This document shows, piece by piece, positions 63,198 through 64,000 of a stretch of DNA of 64,000 nt. Positions within the stretch are counted from its first letter, which is position 1; every line of letters starts with the position of its first letter. Origin of the DNA: Gorsachius magnificus (Eukaryota; Chordata; Aves; Pelecaniformes; Ardeidae); NCBI GenBank assembly GCA_034008185.1, contig CM067109.1:35806885-35870884 (forward strand), in the 5' to 3' direction. A program made the translations under genes and the position numbers. A model generated the notes under the pieces. That model saw only the letters and a program-made list of their open reading frames with translations, did no database searches and was not told where the DNA came from.

Positions 63198-63277
63198 CCT
63201 GGGAGTGTTGTAGTCCAGATTCCTGGAGTACCTGGCGCCTGGGAGTGTTGTAGTCCAGACTCCTGGAGTACCTGGCT
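63198..63277 (+). repeat. Tandem duplication, 40 bp x 2
   Basis: Two adjacent copies of a unit starting cctgggagtgttgtagtcca and ending ctggagtacctggc. They differ only at single positions. It could be a two-unit minisatellite. Confidence 0.95.
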
Positions 63278-63615
63278 GGCAGTCCACCAAGGAGCAGGGC
63301 ATTGCTGTGGTGGGAGACCAAGGGAACTCACGGAAGCATTGTCTAAACCAAATTGTCTTGACTAATTAGCAGATTCCAATTTAAATAATGCTGAATAAGA
63401 ATTTTTCCTCATCTGCTCTACTTCTGACCCGCAAATCATGCTTTGTGTTTCCCTGTCTCTAGTGTTTTTGCTTTTCATCTGTCCAAATGGCTGACCTCAG
63501 TAACTGACTTCCAGTGTCCCTCTAATAATATATGTCAGCTTTCTTTCTATGTCAGCTGCAGTATTTTGCATCTCTTAAAGCCTTTGCATTTTTTGTTGAA
63601 GTCCTTTTTATTATC

Positions 63616-63633
63616 TTTTTTTTTTTTTTTTTT
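63616..63633 (+). repeat. Poly-T tract, 18 bp
   Basis: An uninterrupted T run. Confidence 0.95.
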
Positions 63634-64000
63634 AAGCTTAGTGTTTTCTATGTAGCAGAAAACAGGAAAAATACTTTCATTTGTCACTCAAATCTTAGCT
63701 GAGTGAACTCTGCTGAGGCTGGTAACCATCCCATGGGTTTATATGTTATTTGGAGTACTGCAGGGGCACAGGGTTATATATTGTTCTCATTAATTGGAAG
63801 TCTTGCTTTTTATGAAAAGGTTGGTCTATGGGGAAAAACATATTTAAAAGAAAAATCCATGGAGATTTGAATCTATCAGAGATTGAGCTATCAGAAGTCT
63901 TTTTCAGAATTGTCTGAAAGTTAAATGTTCTTGAGAGTAGTAGTTGTGTACTTGAAAATATTGTTGATTTTTCTTTGGAGACCATGCAAACTAAAAAGCA

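Larger units (their letters stand above)
62181..64000. other. No gene recognised
   Basis: AT-rich DNA, probably intron, carrying a two-copy 40-bp tandem repeat (63198-63277) and an 18-bp T run (63616-63633). Confidence 0.5.

Noticed and set aside
1..64000. Search for CRISPR arrays, tRNA or rRNA genes, bacterial operons and mitochondrial insertions
   Set aside because: None was seen. The window has vertebrate nuclear features only, and no regularly spaced direct repeats or tRNA cloverleaf candidates were noticed by eye.

Overview
The window is bird genomic DNA, most likely from a neoavian (possibly passerine) species. The evidence is several CR1 LINE copies with the typical 3' tail of short repeated CTATGATT-type units, avian-type retroviral LTRs, and an AT-rich, CpG-poor background broken by one very strong CpG island. 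There are no bacterial-style operons, and the window is dominated by intronic or intergenic DNA. No complete protein-coding gene is visible. Most open frames are background or repeat-derived.

Layout: 1-25.7 kb is AT-rich single-copy DNA. It carries two LTR fragments (9.25 and 15.2 kb), two CR1 3' copies (11.2-12.0 and 13.4-14.1 kb), and one unusual CR1 fragment (18.3-19.96 kb). That fragment keeps the ORF1/ORF2 junction (esterase domain, then endonuclease domain) but has lost its 3' half. A few exon-sized minus-strand frames here have plausible splice sites and are recorded at low confidence.

25.74-27.95 kb is the only clear gene-control region: a CpG island of about 2.2 kb. On its right side a start codon in good context opens a proline/glycine/alanine-rich frame that ends at a consensus splice donor (27260/27261). 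A G-quadruplex-type G-run block lies just inside the putative intron. On its left edge two good minus-strand splice donors (exon ends at 25767 and 25845) suggest a divergent transcript. The best model is a bidirectional promoter with a plus-strand gene whose first intron fills the rest of the window.

28-64 kb is T- and G-rich on the plus strand, as expected for an intron transcribed left to right. It holds four more CR1 copies, a large minus-strand LTR (42.1-43.0 kb), a solo LTR with a perfect 5-bp target duplication (52.1-52.7 kb) directly beside a CR1, and a CpG-containing TATA-bearing block (61.7-62.2 kb) that may be another solo LTR. No coding exon could be confidently recognised here.
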